Shown piece after piece: positions 24,365 to 34,052 of a stretch of DNA of 64,000 nucleotides (position 1 is the first letter of the stretch; each line of letters starts with the position of its first letter). The position numbers were made by a program, and so were the translations under genes. This DNA comes from Oscillospiraceae bacterium. Its GTDB lineage: Bacteria; Bacillota; Clostridia; Oscillospirales; Ruminococcaceae. The stretch is from positions 1-64,000 of the forward strand of contig JAFYSU010000027.1 in assembly GCA_017559185.1 (NCBI GenBank), in the 5' to 3' direction. Under the pieces are notes generated by a model. The model was not told the origin of the DNA. It saw only the letters and a program-made list of their open reading frames with translations, and did no database searches.

Positions 24365-25483
24365 GTGAGGATATTATTTGCATGCGGAGGTACGGGCGGG
24401 CACATAAATCCTGCGCTTGCAGTAGCCGGATATATAAAAGAACGGCATAAGGATGCCGTAATAACCTTTGCGGGAAACCCAAAGGGAATGGAAGCTACCC
24501 TTGTGCCAAAGGCGGGCTTTGAATTCAGACCAATCGTAATAATGGGTATACAGCGCCAATTGAACTGGTTTAATATAAAATACAATCTTCGCTCCGTTTT
24601 TTACCTTGCAACTGCGGCACAGCGTTCGCGAAAACTGCTAAAAGAATTTGCTCCTGACATTGTAGTTGGTACGGGCGGATATGTAAGCGGGCCTATCCTT
24701 CGCGAAGCTGCGAAAATGGGTATAAAAACAATCGCACACGAACAAAATGCGTTTCCGGGTGTTACAAATAAATTGCTTGCACGCTATGTGGATAAAATGC
24801 TGTTGGCAGTAGGTGAAGCAAACAAACATTTAAACTGTAAAAATTTTTCGGTTGTGGGAAATCCCGTAAGGGAAAGCATTATCTTTGCAGATAGGGAAAA
24901 GGCAAGGGAAAAATTTGGCATAGGCAGCAGAACATGCCTGCTTTCCTTTGGCGGAAGCCTTGGCGCAAAGCGTCTTAATGAAGCAATTGCTGCCGTAATT
25001 AAAGACCACTATAAAACCAATCGTATATACCACATTCATGCTACGGGTAAGCTTGGTGTTTCATTAATGCCGCAGCTGCTTGGCGATGAATACAAAGCTG
25101 TAACCGAAAGCGGAAATGTTGATATCCGCGAGTATATAAACGATATGGACGACTGCTTGGCAGCAGCCGATTTGGTTATAGGCCGAGCAGGTGCAATAAC
25201 ACTTTCCGAGCTTCAGGCGGCAGGGCGTGCTTCGATTTTAATACCTTCTCCAAATGTTGCCGAAAATCATCAGTATCACAATGCAATGGTTTTGGCGGCT
25301 AAGGATGCTGCCGTGGTTATAGAGGAAAAGGACCTTACAGGTGAAGTGTTGTCGGCTGCTGTAATGAAGCTTTTGTATGACCCTAAACGATTGAAGCAGC
25401 TTGGTGAAAACGCACAGGCAATGGCAATTATTGATGCAAACCGCAGAATTTACGATGAAATTATGGCGGCACTTAAAGGCTGA
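24365..25483 (+). CDS. murG: UDP-GlcNAc transferase MurG (lipid II synthase)
   Basis: This 372-residue peripheral membrane GT-B glycosyltransferase has the first glycine loop ACGGTGGHINPALA at 6-19, GTGGYVSGP near 103 and HEQNAFPG near 127. The C-terminal UDP-GlcNAc site is GRAGAITLSELQAAGRASILIP near 278. The GTG start follows GGGAGG. It converts lipid I to lipid II on the inner leaflet. Confidence 0.97.
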   Translation: MRILFACGGTGGHINPALAVAGYIKERHKDAVITFAGNPKGMEATLVPKAGFEFRPIVIMGIQRQLNWFNIKYNLRSVFYLATAAQRSRKLLKEFAPDIVVGTGGYVSGPILREAAKMGIKTIAHEQNAFPGVTNKLLARYVDKMLLAVGEANKHLNCKNFSVVGNPVRESIIFADREKAREKFGIGSRTCLLSFGGSLGAKRLNEAIAAVIKDHYKTNRIYHIHATGKLGVSLMPQLLGDEYKAVTESGNVDIREYINDMDDCLAAADLVIGRAGAITLSELQAAGRASILIPSPNVAENHQYHNAMVLAAKDAAVVIEEKDLTGEVLSAAVMKLLYDPKRLKQLGENAQAMAIIDANRRIYDEIMAALKG

Positions 25484-25576
25484 GGCAAAAGCTTAAAAAT
25501 CACCACTTTTTAAAAATCCGCATAATATACCCTTGTAATGAGCAGTATTACTGCTTGTGGGAAAGGGTGCGTGATA

Positions 25577-26830
25577 ATGGGAAAATACATAGTGGAGGGA
25601 AACAACAGACTGTCCGGCGAGGTTGATATACACGGGGCAAAAAATGCTGTTCTTCCAATTCTTGCAGCTGTTTTGCTTTGTGATGACAGTGTAAGGATTG
25701 GAAACTGTCCGCACTTATCCGATGTCGAAGCTGCCAGAAATATTCTTGCACATTTGGGAAGAAGCTCTCACTGGGAAGGTTCAAGCCTTATTGTTGATGG
25801 CGGAGCACCCCAAATGTGTGATATACCCGAAAAATTAATGCGTGAAATGCGTTCGTCAATAGTGTTTTTGGGTGCGGTAATATCCCGCTGTTCAACTGCA
25901 AGAATATCGTTTCCGGGAGGCTGTGAGCTTGGACCAAGACCAATTGACCTTCACCTTGAAGCGCTTGAAAAAATGGGTGTTAAGGTTGTTGAGGACAATG
26001 GATTTTTAGAGTGCAGCTGTGAAAAAAAGCTAAAAGGTGCAGTTATAAATCTGGCATTTCCAAGTGTTGGTGCTACCGAAAATATAATGCTTGCAGCGTG
26101 CCGTGCCGACGGTGAAACCGTTATACATAACGGTGCCCGTGAACCTGAAATAGAAGACCTTGCAGGCTTTTTAAATGCTTGCGGGGCAGATATATCAATT
26201 GAACCGAATGGAACAATACACATTAAAGGTGTCGAAAAGCTTCATGGTGCGGAATATGATGTTATCCCGGACAGGATAGTTACGGTGACCTACATGTGCT
26301 GTTCAGCCGTAACGGCGGGTGAATTGCTGCTTAAAAGCGTAAATGTAAGGCATTTGCAATCGGTTATGCCGATATTTGAACAAATGGGTTGCATTGTAAA
26401 GGCAAATGAAGATACAATATACCTGCAAGCACCGCAAAGACTAAAGGCGGTTAAATGCATACAAACAATGCCCTATCCCGGGTTTCCAACCGATGCACAA
26501 GCACCGCTGATGGCTGCGGCTTGTGTGGCTTCGGGTACGAGCATATTTATTGAAAATATTTTTGAAAACCGATTTAAGCACGCATCCGAATTTAAAAGGA
26601 TGGGTGCTGAAATTGAAGTGCAGGGAAGAACTGCCGCAGTTCACGGAGTTTCGCACCTGCATGGTGCTAATGTTAAATGTACCGACCTGCGTGGCGGTGC
26701 CGCAGTGCTTGTTTGTGCACTGGCAGCACACGGAACAACCGTAGTGAGTGAAACCGAACACATTCTGCGCGGCTACGAGGATATTGACCGTCGGCTTGCT
26801 TTGCTTGGGGCGTCAATAAAAAAAGCATGA
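25577..26830 (+). CDS. murA: UDP-GlcNAc 1-carboxyvinyltransferase MurA
   Basis: This 418-residue enoylpyruvyl transferase catalyses the first committed step of peptidoglycan synthesis. N-terminal GAKNAVLPILAA binds substrate. The catalytic loop FPGGCELGPRPIDLH near residue 117 keeps the cysteine that fosfomycin alkylates. I start at ATG 25577 (MGKYIVEG, the usual family start) rather than at 25538. It sits between murG and divIB and overlaps the next frame by ATGA. Confidence 0.96.
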   Translation: MGKYIVEGNNRLSGEVDIHGAKNAVLPILAAVLLCDDSVRIGNCPHLSDVEAARNILAHLGRSSHWEGSSLIVDGGAPQMCDIPEKLMREMRSSIVFLGAVISRCSTARISFPGGCELGPRPIDLHLEALEKMGVKVVEDNGFLECSCEKKLKGAVINLAFPSVGATENIMLAACRADGETVIHNGAREPEIEDLAGFLNACGADISIEPNGTIHIKGVEKLHGAEYDVIPDRIVTVTYMCCSAVTAGELLLKSVNVRHLQSVMPIFEQMGCIVKANEDTIYLQAPQRLKAVKCIQTMPYPGFPTDAQAPLMAAACVASGTSIFIENIFENRFKHASEFKRMGAEIEVQGRTAAVHGVSHLHGANVKCTDLRGGAAVLVCALAAHGTTVVSETEHILRGYEDIDRRLALLGASIKKA

Positions 26831-26850
26831 AGGTAAAAAAGGAAAGACTA

Positions 26851-27933
26851 ATGAATGGGGGGAGCAAAATGCGTCGAAAGAAAAATAAGGGAGCAGGCGA
26901 CTCTCAGGCGCCTGCTCCTCTGAGTAAGCGCAGACGCTCGGCAAAAAGATATGCCATACATCTGACTTTGTTTTTTATATTTGCGGTAGCTTCGCTTATA
27001 ACACTCAGTCTTACCGAATTCTTTTTGATAACCTCCATTCAGGTAGAGGGCAATGACCGTTACTCCAACACCGAGGTTATTGAGTATTCGGGAATAAATT
27101 TGCAGGACAACCTTTTCAGAATAAATACAAAGCAAGCCTGCGAAAGAATTTCCGAAAATTATCCTTATTTTGAAACGGTTAAAACAAAGCGTATTCTGCC
27201 GGATGCTTTGGTTATTCAAGTTACAATGGCACAGCCGACTATTGCAATTGAAACCGAAACAGGTTATGTTCTTGTAAGCTCACAGGGGAAAATTTTGGAA
27301 ACCGATGTTCAAAATCCCAGTGAAAAGCTGCTCAGAGTACGAGGGTTGGAGGATTGGGAATATAATACAGGCAGCTTTATAACTGAATTTTCCGAAGAAA
27401 CACAGCAGGTACAGGAAAAGCTTGAAAAATATGAAATGCTCAAAAGCTTTGAAGCAGCACTTGGCAGTGTTCAGCTTTCGCCCATAAACTATATAGATTT
27501 GTCCGATAGGTACAATATCAGGGCATTGTATGACGAAAGAATATTGCTTGAGCTTGGCAGTGAAGCAAAACTGGAGTACAAGCTTAATTTTATTTCCGAA
27601 ATGCTCAAGGAGAACATACCGCGTGACTTTGGACAGGATTTTGAAGGTACAATAGATGCAAGCTTTGACAAAATGCTAAGGGTTCGTCCGCGTGATTTAA
27701 CACAAATTCTTGATGAACGCGCCCTTGACGGTGACTCAAACGAAGAAGAGGAAGAGTTTGTATACGGCAGTGATATGCTTCCGCTAATGGTGCCTGTTCG
27801 TCCTGGTGACGATGAGTCCGACGATGCAGACTTTGAAGATTTTTCACCGCAAAATGACGCTGATGCTGAAGATGAAGATGTGGCAGTGTTTGAGTCGGGT
27901 GTGAAAACAAAAGATGATGAAGAAACAGAATAA
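26851..27933 (+). CDS. ftsQ: Division protein FtsQ/DivIB
   Basis: This bitopic divisome protein has about 360 residues, with a basic cytoplasmic N-terminus, TM helix (HLTLFFIFAVASLITLSL), POTRA domain (SIQVEGNDRYSNTEVIEYSG) and beta domain, then a long very acidic C-terminal tail. Start choice is uncertain. ATG 26851 has AGGA at seven bases; ATG 26869 has GGGGGGAG at about four bases; ATG 26827 overlaps the murA stop as ATGA but has no ribosome site. The acidic tail of roughly 60 residues is longer than usual. Confidence 0.9.
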   Translation: MNGGSKMRRKKNKGAGDSQAPAPLSKRRRSAKRYAIHLTLFFIFAVASLITLSLTEFFLITSIQVEGNDRYSNTEVIEYSGINLQDNLFRINTKQACERISENYPYFETVKTKRILPDALVIQVTMAQPTIAIETETGYVLVSSQGKILETDVQNPSEKLLRVRGLEDWEYNTGSFITEFSEETQQVQEKLEKYEMLKSFEAALGSVQLSPINYIDLSDRYNIRALYDERILLELGSEAKLEYKLNFISEMLKENIPRDFGQDFEGTIDASFDKMLRVRPRDLTQILDERALDGDSNEEEEEFVYGSDMLPLMVPVRPGDDESDDADFEDFSPQNDADAEDEDVAVFESGVKTKDDEETE

Positions 27934-27972
27934 AGTTTTGAATAATTATTTGTGAAAATTGTGCCATATAAA

Positions 27973-28001
27973 TTGAAAGTTTAATGAAAATGTGCTAAAT
28001 T
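27973..28001 (+). promoter_or_regulatory. ftsZ promoter
   Basis: TTGAAA (27973-27978), 17 bases and TAAATT (27996-28001). A long-loop inverted repeat GGCATAAA...TTTATGCC follows at about 28024-28069 in the leader. Confidence 0.65.
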
Positions 28002-28138
28002 AGTAATGGTTGTATATTTTTCGGGCATAAAGGTCTGCTTTGGCGTTTAATTTAATGTTTTTATGCCATAGCAGGGGATTAAAAAGCAATATCGGAAAAA
28101 CGAAAAATAGATAAATGTGAAAAAGGGGAGAATGTCTT

Positions 28139-29359
28139 ATGGCAGAGTTTGAAATGGACCGTGACCTTCAAAACAATGTTGTCATCAAGGTAATAGGTGT
28201 TGGCGGAGGCGGCGGAAACGCTGTTAACCGTATGATTGAATCTGATATGCAGGGTGTGGAATTTATTTCCGTAAACACCGACAGACAGGCTCTTAACCAT
28301 TCCCGTGCTACACAGAAAATGGTTATTGGCGACAAATGCACACAGGGTCGTGGTGCAGGTGGTAACCCTGAAGTAGGTAAAAAAGCTGCAGAAGAAAGCA
28401 CCGAAAAAATTCAGGCAGCAATCAGAAATTCCCAGATGATTTTTATTGCAGCAGGCATGGGCGGCGGTACCGGTACAGGTGCAGCTCCTGTTGTTGCAAA
28501 AATTGCTAAAGATATGGGTATTCTTACCGTAGCGGTAGTTACCAAGCCTTTTAAATTTGAAGGTAAAAGAAAAATGGAACAGGCAGAGGAAGGTATCCGC
28601 AATCTGCGCGAAAATGTAGATGCGCTCCTCATTATTCAGAACGAACGCCTTAAATCCATTTCCGAAGGCAAAATTACACTGCTTAATGCATTTATTGAAG
28701 CGGACAATGTACTCAGACACGGTGTTCAGAGTATTTCCGACCTCATTTACCGTCCTGGTATAATCAACCTTGACTTTGCGGATGTATCCTCCAAGCTCAG
28801 TGGTGCAGGTATTGCACACATGGGTGTTGGCCGTGCTTCCGGCAAGGATAATGTTATTGAAGCAGCTAAAGCAGCTATTGCATCCCCATTGCTGGAATCC
28901 TCCATTGATGGTGCAAAAAGAATTCTGCTTAACTACTGCTTGTCCTCCAGTGCTATTCTTGATGATATCGAAGATGCGTGTGACTTGGTTTCCAGTGCTG
29001 CACATCCTGATGTTGACCTTAAATTTGGTATCTGCTTGGACGATGACCTTGGCGACGAAGTTGTATGTACAGTTATTGCGGCTGAATTCGACAACGCTCC
29101 GCCTATCGTAAGCGTACAAAGCAATCTGCACGACTTCCGCTCCAACTTTGCAGGTCAGCAGGGTCATCAGCAAACAGCGGCTTCCGTATCGGCAGCTTCT
29201 GCAAGAAACGGATTTACCGTTGAAACAACCAGCTCCCTGTTTAAAGATGAAAGCGAAAGCAAGGAATCCGTTTTCTCCCGCGATGGCGATTTCGACAGTA
29301 CATATGACGAAGGTCCTGTTGACGATTTGCTGGATATTTTCAAGAAGAAAATAAAATAG
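28139..29359 (+). CDS. ftsZ: Cell division GTPase FtsZ
   Basis: This 406-residue tubulin homologue builds the Z-ring. N-terminal [13 protein letters not shown], the tubulin signature [13 protein letters not shown] near residue 115, and the T7 region NLDFADV are intact. A variable linker (about 325-385) leads to a C-terminal peptide [12 protein letters not shown], which takes the place of the usual FtsA/SepF-binding motif. ftsA is absent beside it, so SepF is the likelier membrane tether. Confidence 0.98.
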   Translation: MAEFEMDRDLQNNVVIKVIGVGGGGGNAVNRMIESDMQGVEFISVNTDRQALNHSRATQKMVIGDKCTQGRGAGGNPEVGKKAAEESTEKIQAAIRNSQMIFIAAGMGGGTGTGAAPVVAKIAKDMGILTVAVVTKPFKFEGKRKMEQAEEGIRNLRENVDALLIIQNERLKSISEGKITLLNAFIEADNVLRHGVQSISDLIYRPGIINLDFADVSSKLSGAGIAHMGVGRASGKDNVIEAAKAAIASPLLESSIDGAKRILLNYCLSSSAILDDIEDACDLVSSAAHPDVDLKFGICLDDDLGDEVVCTVIAAEFDNAPPIVSVQSNLHDFRSNFAGQQGHQQTAASVSAASARNGFTVETTSSLFKDESESKESVFSRDGDFDSTYDEGPVDDLLDIFKKKIK

Positions 29360-29376
29360 TTTAACCTTGAAATTTT

Positions 29377-29416
29377 CAGAGCCTGTTCATTTTAGGAACA
29401 GGCTCTGTTTGCTTAT
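29377..29416 (+). terminator. ftsZ terminator
   Basis: CAGAGCCTGTTC pairs with GAACAGGCTCTG, followed by TTTG. Confidence 0.85.
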
Positions 29417-29452
29417 ATATAAAAATTGCTTTTGTGAAAGAGGGTATTTTAA

Positions 29453-30646
29453 ATGCAGTTCAAAATGTCGGATAAAATAATGAGAGTAAAGCCGTCGGCA
29501 ATAGGGGAAATATTAAAACATTCCTCTGACCCGTCTGTTATTGCATTTTCGGCAGGAAATCCTGCGCCTGAATCGTTCCCTGTAAAAGCAATAAAACAGA
29601 TAATTGATGAAATTTTTGTTGAAAATCCAATCGGAGCACTGCAGTATTCCGTAACGGAAGGCTATGCACCGCTTCGCCAAGCTTTGGCACAGATGTGTGC
29701 TGAACGCTATGGCATTGATATGTCTGAAAACGAGGTTATCCTCACAGCAGGGGCGCAGCAGGCAATAGACCTTTTGTGCAAGGTAATTTGCAACGAGGGC
29801 GATGCGGTAATAAGTGAAAACCCAAGCTTTGTTGGTGCGCTTAACAGCTTTCGTGCATATAATACCGAGCTTTTGGGCGTTGAAATGGAAGAGGACGGAA
29901 TAAACATTCAAGAGCTGGAAAATCTGCTTAAAGCAAAACCAAATGCAAAGCTGATGTACCTTATTCCAAACTTCCAAAATCCTTCGGGAAAAACAATGTC
30001 TTGGGAAAAACGCAAGGCAGTTTACGAACTTGCCTGCAAATACGACATTGTAGTAATCGAGGATAACCCATACGGAGAGCTCAGGGTAGCGGGTGAGGCT
30101 GTTCCTGCAATAAAAACAATTGACACCGAAGGCAGAGTTGTTTTTACAGGCAGTTTTTCAAAAATTTTGTCTCCGGGGCTGCGTGTGGGATTTATTGTAA
30201 TGAATAAAGCCTTGGTGGACAAATTCACTGTTGCAAAACAGTGCGGTGATGTACACACACCAATACTCAACCAGATGATATGCCATAAATTCATTACAGA
30301 ACACGATTTTGACGCACATATTAAAAATTTGCAGGAAGTATACCGCAGAAAATGTACTTTAATGCTTGAACACATCAAAAAGAACTTTTCCGAAAAGGTT
30401 AAATATACCGTGCCGGAGGGCGGCTTGTTTATATGGTGTACTCTGCCGAAAGAAGTAGACATGATGAGCTTTTGCTCCCGTGCGGTTGCCGAATACAAGG
30501 TGGCTGTTGTGCCGGGTACAGTGTTCGATTGTGACGACAACGCAGTTTCACAAAGTTTTCGTATGAATTTTTCCGCAGTGTCGGATGAAGCCATTATAAA
30601 AGGCTGCGAAATCCTTGGAAAATTAACAAAAGAGCTGTTGGATTAG
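29453..30646 (+). CDS. PLP-dependent aminotransferase, class I/II
   Basis: This 397-residue fold-type I aminotransferase has the PLP lysine in GSFSKILSPGLRVGF near residue 238; NPSGKTMS and EDNPYGELR are the standard cofactor-binding motifs. It resembles the LysN / 2-aminoadipate and aromatic aminotransferase branch. Because pheA lies downstream, aromatic transamination is a plausible role, but specificity cannot be read from the sequence. Its stop codon forms the first bases of the repeat element at 30643. Confidence 0.9.
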   Translation: MQFKMSDKIMRVKPSAIGEILKHSSDPSVIAFSAGNPAPESFPVKAIKQIIDEIFVENPIGALQYSVTEGYAPLRQALAQMCAERYGIDMSENEVILTAGAQQAIDLLCKVICNEGDAVISENPSFVGALNSFRAYNTELLGVEMEEDGINIQELENLLKAKPNAKLMYLIPNFQNPSGKTMSWEKRKAVYELACKYDIVVIEDNPYGELRVAGEAVPAIKTIDTEGRVVFTGSFSKILSPGLRVGFIVMNKALVDKFTVAKQCGDVHTPILNQMICHKFITEHDFDAHIKNLQEVYRRKCTLMLEHIKKNFSEKVKYTVPEGGLFIWCTLPKEVDMMSFCSRAVAEYKVAVVPGTVFDCDDNAVSQSFRMNFSAVSDEAIIKGCEILGKLTKELLD

Positions 30647-30926
30647 TCCAACGGTAATTGACACACACCGCATTTCAACGGCTCTATTCGTCGCTTTTGG
30701 ACTTGTCATCCTTGCCTTAGCACCTGCAAGGTAAGCGTCTTCCGCATCCAAAATCACTCGAATATTTCTCGCTGAAATGTGCAAAGCAGTTTTTTTGGTG
30801 CAAATTTTTGTCCGAGCAAGGCAATGTCCGCAGGTAATCCTTGTTGGCTTGCCAAGGACATTAACGCAGTTCGGGCGGGAATTCGCCCGAATAAAACCGA
30901 TGCGGGTTCAATTCCCGTTGGACTAA
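30643..30926. repeat. 284-bp element closed by a 12-bp inverted repeat
   Basis: TTAGTCCAACGG (30643-30654) is perfectly complementary to 30915-30926. Inside are CCTTGC/GCAAGG, CATTTCA/TGAAATG (long range), AATGTCC/GGACATT, TTCGGGCG/CGCCCGAA and a tRNA-T-arm-like GCGGGTTCAATTCCCGT next to the 3' arm. GTTGGA(T/C)TA also occurs as a direct repeat at both borders. On the minus strand a frame without a start codon reads protein-like (ILDAEDAYLAGAKARMTSP). It overlaps the aminotransferase stop and ends 18 bases before pheA. It looks like a dispersed repeat or structured RNA, not an intact tRNA. Confidence 0.6.
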
Positions 30927-30944
30927 CATGAAAGGATAATTCCT

Positions 30945-32114
30945 ATGGATTTAAAGCAAAGCAGGGAACAAATCGACCTGTTGGACGAGCAGATAGTTCG
31001 CCTTATGATACAGCGAATGGATTTAATGGAAGATGTTGTGCGCTACAAGGAAGAAAATAATCTGCCTGTTGAGTATATACAGCGTGAGCAGCAAGTGCTT
31101 GAGCATGCATTGTCCATTTCACCGCAGGATTATGCCGACAGCATGAAGCTGCTGTATTCCGCTGTTTTTGATATTTGCAGGGACAAACAGTACAGAAAAA
31201 TGTATAATGCCGAAGAGCATTTGAAAAAAGTGGCAGAAATTACCTGCACAAGCATTACAGACAACAAAGATACACGAGTATTGTGCCAAGGTGTAGAGGG
31301 TGCTTATGCGCACATTGCCGCAAAGGCGGTATTCAAAAACGCAGACATTGCCTTTGAAAAAACATGGAAAGATGTTTTTGAACAGGTACAATGCGGAAAA
31401 GCCGACTACGGTGTACTGCCGATAGAAAATTCCACAGCAGGCTCGGTAAATGAGGTTTACGACCTTATGTCGCATTACAACTGCTTTATTGCAAAGGCGG
31501 TAAAGCTTAGGATAGACCATTGTCTTGTTGCTTGCGAAGGTACAGAAATAGGCAGCGTTAAAAAAATTCTTTCGCATCCGCAGGCGTTAAGCCAGTGCAG
31601 CCATTATACCGAGGAGCTTAACGCAGTTACACAAGCTATGCCAAACACTGCCGTAGCGGCTGAATTTGTTTCCAAGCAAAAGGATAAAAGCTTGGCGGCA
31701 ATAGCCTCACGCCTTACTGCCGAGCTTTACGGCTTAAAGGTTTTGGACAGTGCTGTGCAGAACGCCGGCAACAACTACACAAGATTTATTGTTATATCCC
31801 GCAAAATGGTGCTTGCCGAAAATGCTGATAAAATAAGCCTGAGCATGGTTATTCCGCATACTGCGGGTTCGCTTAACCGAGTGCTTATGCGTTTTGCATC
31901 TTACGGGCTTAACCTTACCAAGCTGGAGTCCCGCCCAATTCCGAATACAAATTTTGAATTCCAGTTTTATTTTGATTTGGAGGGCAGTCTGCGGCAGGAA
32001 AAGGTGGTAATTTTGCTGAACTACCTTTCAAAGATATATTCCGAATTTCATTTTTTGGGAAACTATGACCAAATTTGTGCCGATTTGGAGGAAGATGTGA
32101 ATAACCAAGCCTGA
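30945..32114 (+). CDS. pheA: Bifunctional chorismate mutase / prephenate dehydratase
   Basis: This 389-residue P-protein is for phenylalanine synthesis. It has an N-terminal AroQ chorismate mutase (about 1-85; REQIDLLDEQIVRLMIQRM), a prephenate dehydratase (about 105-285; GVEGAYAHIAA, PIENSTAGSVNEVYDLM, NNYTRF) and a C-terminal ACT domain with the phenylalanine-binding ESRP motif near 334. It makes phenylpyruvate from chorismate with feedback by Phe. AAAGGA precedes the ATG. No T-box motif is visible upstream. Confidence 0.95.
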   Translation: MDLKQSREQIDLLDEQIVRLMIQRMDLMEDVVRYKEENNLPVEYIQREQQVLEHALSISPQDYADSMKLLYSAVFDICRDKQYRKMYNAEEHLKKVAEITCTSITDNKDTRVLCQGVEGAYAHIAAKAVFKNADIAFEKTWKDVFEQVQCGKADYGVLPIENSTAGSVNEVYDLMSHYNCFIAKAVKLRIDHCLVACEGTEIGSVKKILSHPQALSQCSHYTEELNAVTQAMPNTAVAAEFVSKQKDKSLAAIASRLTAELYGLKVLDSAVQNAGNNYTRFIVISRKMVLAENADKISLSMVIPHTAGSLNRVLMRFASYGLNLTKLESRPIPNTNFEFQFYFDLEGSLRQEKVVILLNYLSKIYSEFHFLGNYDQICADLEEDVNNQA

Positions 32115-32162
32115 AAAACAGAAAATAGATATCGCAGGGAAGCGGTTTAGTGTTTTTTTAGC

Positions 32163-32226
32163 TTGCAATTATACGGCTTGTTTGATATAATATATCGGTA
32201 CAGCTAAACTAAAACTGTACCGATAT
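32163..32226 (+). promoter_or_regulatory. Promoter and hairpin ahead of the SRP RNA
   Basis: TTGCAA (32163-32168), 17 bases and TATAAT (32186-32191) form a promoter. Right after it, ATATCGGTACAG (32192-32203) and CTGTACCGATAT (32215-32226) form a perfect 12-bp hairpin without a T-run. It may be a processing signal or a late pheA terminator. Confidence 0.7.
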
Positions 32227-32252
32227 TAAAATACCAATGTATTGACAGGGCA

Positions 32253-32402
32253 GTTTGTATGTTTTGTCATGCGGATGTATGGGTCCTGTGCGACAAGACG
32301 CCGTGAACCATGTCAGGCGGGGAACCGAGCAGCATTAAGCGGATTGCCATGTGCGCCGCAGGTAACCTGTGTGTCCGTATGATAGAGCATACAAACACCC
32401 TT
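32253..32402 (+). ncRNA. ffs: Signal recognition particle RNA, small type
   Basis: The apical domain IV is conserved: CCATGTCAGG, a GGAAC tetraloop-side strand and GAGCAGCA. Arms GTTTGTATG (32253-32261) and CATACAAAC (32388-32396) plus TCATGCGGA/TCCGTATGA close a single long hairpin of about 145 bases. A run of seven T follows from 32400. The place directly before dnaX is typical of Firmicutes. Confidence 0.93.
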
Positions 32403-32433
32403 TTTTTATTGCTTTGCAAAGGGGGACGCAAAA

Positions 32434-34020
32434 GTGCATCAGGCACTGTATCGCAAGTACAGACCCAAAAGCTTTGATGATGTTGTGGGACAGGAACATA
32501 TAACACGAACCCTGCAAAACGAAATTTCGGCAGGGCGTCCCGCTCATGCTTACCTTTTTACCGGTTCAAGAGGAACAGGTAAAACCACCTGCTCCAAAAT
32601 TATTGCAAAAGCCGTAAACTGTCCGCATCAGGACGACGGCAACCCATGCGGCTTGTGTGATATATGCCGTGGGGTTGATGATGGCTCGTTAATGGATGTA
32701 ACCGAAATTGACGCTGCAACCAATACAAGCGTCGACAATGTGCGCCAGCTGCGTGAGGAAGCACAGTTTACGCCGGCAACGGGTAAATACAGGGTTTATA
32801 TAATAGACGAGGTTCACATGCTTTCAAGCGGGGCATTCAACGCATTGCTTAAAATTATGGAAGAACCGCCCGCACATGTTATATTTATTCTGGCTACAAC
32901 CGAAGTACACAAAATACCCACTACAATAATTTCACGCTGCCAGCGGTTTGACTTTAAACGAATAGCACCGGACATAATAGCAGCCAGATTAAAAGAAGTA
33001 AGCCTAAACGAAGGCTTTGGTTTGCAGGATGATGCAGCACAGCTTGTTGCAAAACTGGCGGAAGGTGGTATGCGTGATGCGCTTTCACTGCTTGATGTAT
33101 GCCGTTCGTACAGCGATGATGTAACCGCGGACATAGTTGCTCATGCTGCCGGTCTTATGATGGAGGATACACTCTTCAAAATTGCCGAAAGCATACACGA
33201 TGGTGACCTGCCAACGGTTACGGCACTGCTTGACGAGGTTAACAGTACCTCGGTGGATTATTCATCACTTACGGCGCAAATGCTCAGGTATTACCGAAAC
33301 CTTATGCTTATTAAGGCTTCGGGCGGCAAAACCGAGGTTGCGGGCATTTTTGCTCAGCAAGCGGAAAAATATCGCGAGCAACAAGCAAAATTCACTTTAG
33401 AGTATATTTTGTACTGTTTGAGCGTGCTGCAGGAAACGGTTACCGCGCTTTCCCGTTCGCAGCAGCCAAGAATAGATTTGGAAATGGCTGTTGTTAAAAT
33501 GTCGGACATTACGCTGGACAGCTCGCCAAAGGCACTGCTTGCAAGAGTTGCCAAGCTGGAGGGTGACATTAAATCGGGAAAAGTTTCGGTACAGCCGAAA
33601 GCCGAAAAAGCTGCACAAGACGAACAGCAAAAAGCCGAAAGCTCGCAGGCGGTGTATCAAGATAAACCTGTTACCGACCTTACCAAGATAGTTCCGTTTA
33701 CAAAATGGGGCGAAGTATTGATAAAACTGCAAAAAAAGAACGCTGCACTGGCGGGAGCACTTGCCAAATCCGAAGCATTTTTGTATAATGACTTGGTACT
33801 TATAAAATCAGACGGTGAAATGTTCCTGAATATGATACGTACCAGCGATTTTGCAAAGCAGTCGATACATGAGTCCATTATCGAGGTTACAGGCAAAAAG
33901 CATCGTCTCGGCCCATACCGAAGCGATAAATACGAGATTGTTCAGGAAAAATCCGACCCGCTTGAGGAGCTTATTTCCAAGGTGGAAGCATCGAATGATG
34001 TGGATTTTTCCGTCAGATAA
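32434..34020 (+). CDS. dnaX: DNA polymerase III subunit gamma/tau
   Basis: This 528-residue AAA+ clamp-loader subunit has Walker A GSRGTGKTTCSK (about 44-55), a four-cysteine zinc module (CPHQDDGNPCGLCDIC, about 63-78), Walker B IIDEVHML near 120 and SRCQRFDFKR as sensor/arginine region. The C-terminal tau part after about residue 360 is variable. GTG start with AAAGGGGG upstream. It heads the conserved dnaX-ybaB-recR group. Confidence 0.96.
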   Translation: MHQALYRKYRPKSFDDVVGQEHITRTLQNEISAGRPAHAYLFTGSRGTGKTTCSKIIAKAVNCPHQDDGNPCGLCDICRGVDDGSLMDVTEIDAATNTSVDNVRQLREEAQFTPATGKYRVYIIDEVHMLSSGAFNALLKIMEEPPAHVIFILATTEVHKIPTTIISRCQRFDFKRIAPDIIAARLKEVSLNEGFGLQDDAAQLVAKLAEGGMRDALSLLDVCRSYSDDVTADIVAHAAGLMMEDTLFKIAESIHDGDLPTVTALLDEVNSTSVDYSSLTAQMLRYYRNLMLIKASGGKTEVAGIFAQQAEKYREQQAKFTLEYILYCLSVLQETVTALSRSQQPRIDLEMAVVKMSDITLDSSPKALLARVAKLEGDIKSGKVSVQPKAEKAAQDEQQKAESSQAVYQDKPVTDLTKIVPFTKWGEVLIKLQKKNAALAGALAKSEAFLYNDLVLIKSDGEMFLNMIRTSDFAKQSIHESIIEVTGKKHRLGPYRSDKYEIVQEKSDPLEELISKVEASNDVDFSVR

Positions 34021-34052
34021 AAAAGAAGAAATTATAAAAGGAGAATAATACA

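Noticed and set aside
30643-30926. Intact tRNA, tmRNA, retron ncRNA or integron attC site
   Set aside because: The T-arm-like end and the inverted repeat are suggestive. However, no complete cloverleaf forms, no tag peptide frame of tmRNA is present, no reverse transcriptase or integrase is nearby, and the length is far above that of attC sites. Similarity of GTCCAAC/GTTGGAC to attC core sites is likely chance.
30647-30944. T-box leader for pheA
   Set aside because: No GGGTGGNACCGCG-type T-box sequence and no clear antiterminator/terminator pair was found.
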